From Bacillota bacterium (GTDB lineage: Bacteria > Bacillota_A > Clostridia > Peptostreptococcales > Anaerovoracaceae), in contig JAFYLX010000103.1 in NCBI GenBank assembly GCA_017556895.1, positions 1 to 5,939 on the forward strand: DNA of 5,939 bases, given 5' to 3'. Within the stretch, counting starts at the first letter, position 1; every line of letters starts with the position of its first letter. The translations under genes and the position numbers were made by a program. Below are positions 5,778 to 5,939 of the stretch, in pieces. The notes under the pieces were generated by a model, which had not been told where the DNA came from, did no database searches, and saw only the letters and a list, made by a program, of their open reading frames with translations.

Positions 5778-5789
5778 CTTAGTGACATT
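5762..5789. repeat. 12-bp direct repeat CTTA(A/G)TGACATT
   Basis: CTTAATGACATT at 5762-5773 and CTTAGTGACATT at 5778-5789 differ at one base and are offset by 16 bases. No known element is recognised. They could be a small duplication or a protein-binding direct repeat. Confidence 0.45.
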
Positions 5790-5809
5790 GGCCTAGGCCT
5801 TCTTTTTTT
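5790..5809 (+). terminator. Possible terminator after hydA: GGCCTAGGCC followed by a T-rich tract
   Basis: The palindrome GGCCTAGGCC (5790-5799) is followed by TTCTTTTTTTG. The T-tract is strong and the position about 60 bases after the hydA stop is right. However, the hairpin can form only a very short GGC/GCC stem around CTAG, so efficiency is doubtful. Confidence 0.4.
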
Positions 5810-5816
5810 GTAAATC

Positions 5817-5836
5817 TTGGCGTATGTTGGCGTATG
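5817..5836. repeat. Perfect 10-bp tandem duplication TTGGCGTATG x2
   Basis: Two exact adjacent copies of TTGGCGTATG lie at 5817-5826 and 5827-5836. They are upstream of the gene starting at 5895 and downstream of the likely hydA terminator. This is either a slippage duplication or paired regulator half-sites; no promoter with convincing spacing could be tied to it. Confidence 0.55.
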
Positions 5837-5894
5837 AGAGCAGGCGAATGCATATATTTAATGAGAAATATGCTAGCGAAAGGACGGCTCTTTT

Positions 5895-5939
5895 ATGATG
5901 CGAAAAAAGGTATGTATTACGCTCCTAGGTTGTATGGTG
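5895..5939 (+). CDS. N-terminus of a probable exported or membrane-anchored protein, cut by the window end
   Basis: Fifteen codons read MMRKKVCITLLGCMV and run off the window. The short basic start (RKK) followed by hydrophobic residues resembles a signal peptide or first membrane segment. LLGC could be mistaken for a lipobox but lies very close to the start, so a lipoprotein is uncertain. AAAGGA (5879-5884) lies ten bases before ATG 5895; ATG 5898 is the alternative start. It follows a likely terminator, so it is probably a separate transcription unit. The family cannot be recognised. Confidence 0.5.
   Translation, partial: MMRKKVCITLLGCMV

Noticed and set aside
5827..5858. Possible promoter for the last gene (TTGGCG and TATATT)
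   Set aside because: The spacer is 20 bases and the -35 match is poor, so I did not list it as a promoter.
1..5939. CRISPR array, tRNA/rRNA, insertion sequence or prophage attachment site
   Set aside because: No regularly spaced repeats, no cloverleaf or rRNA signature, no transposase and no terminal inverted repeats were seen in the window.

Overview
The window looks like chromosome from an anaerobic Bacillota, probably a clostridial/eubacterial lineage. The evidence is moderate-to-low GC, frequent AGA arginine codons, strong GGAGG-type ribosome binding sites, a Gram-positive-type pyrimidine-nucleoside phosphorylase, and an [FeFe]-hydrogenase of the clostridial CpI type. The lineage call is inference from gene content; no rRNA or other marker is present.

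Region 1 (1-1733) is the tail of a nucleoside catabolism (deo-type) operon. It holds the C-terminal quarter of phosphopentomutase (DeoB), which overlaps by one base a complete pyrimidine-nucleoside phosphorylase (Pdp/DeoA, 435 aa). A clear intrinsic terminator closes it. The 5' edge is abnormal. DeoB sequence begins abruptly near base 83. The preceding ~80 bases instead read, in another frame, as the N-terminal part of a DUF1016/YhcG-like PD-(D/E)XK nuclease family protein. This is either a real rearrangement that destroyed deoB or an assembly/library chimera.

Region 2 (1684-2149) is a 466-base intergenic stretch with dense regulatory structure. After the pdp terminator come several dyads, then a textbook sigma-54 (RpoN) -24/-12 promoter (TGGCAC-N5-TTGCA, 2019-2034). 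Two inverted repeats at about -95 and -67 could bind an activator. The predicted leader contains a terminator-like hairpin (2069-2108) before the ribosome binding site of the next gene.

Region 3 (2150-5730) is a two-gene, translationally coupled operon. The first gene is a 617-aa GltD/SfrB-like flavoprotein that combines a NuoF-type [4Fe-4S] domain with a glutamate-synthase-small-subunit-like FAD/NAD(P)H module. The second is a 577-aa [FeFe]-hydrogenase with the full CpI set of iron-sulfur clusters and H-cluster motifs. The arrangement matches the 'glutamate synthase-linked' [FeFe]-hydrogenases (group A2 in the HydDB scheme as I recall it), whose physiological role is poorly defined. The likely job is electron exchange between NAD(P)H and H2/H+, apparently under sigma-54 control.

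Region 4 (5731-5939) contains an orphan ribosome binding site with a three-codon reading frame, short direct repeats, a T-rich possible terminator, and the first 15 codons of a further gene that begins like an exported protein.
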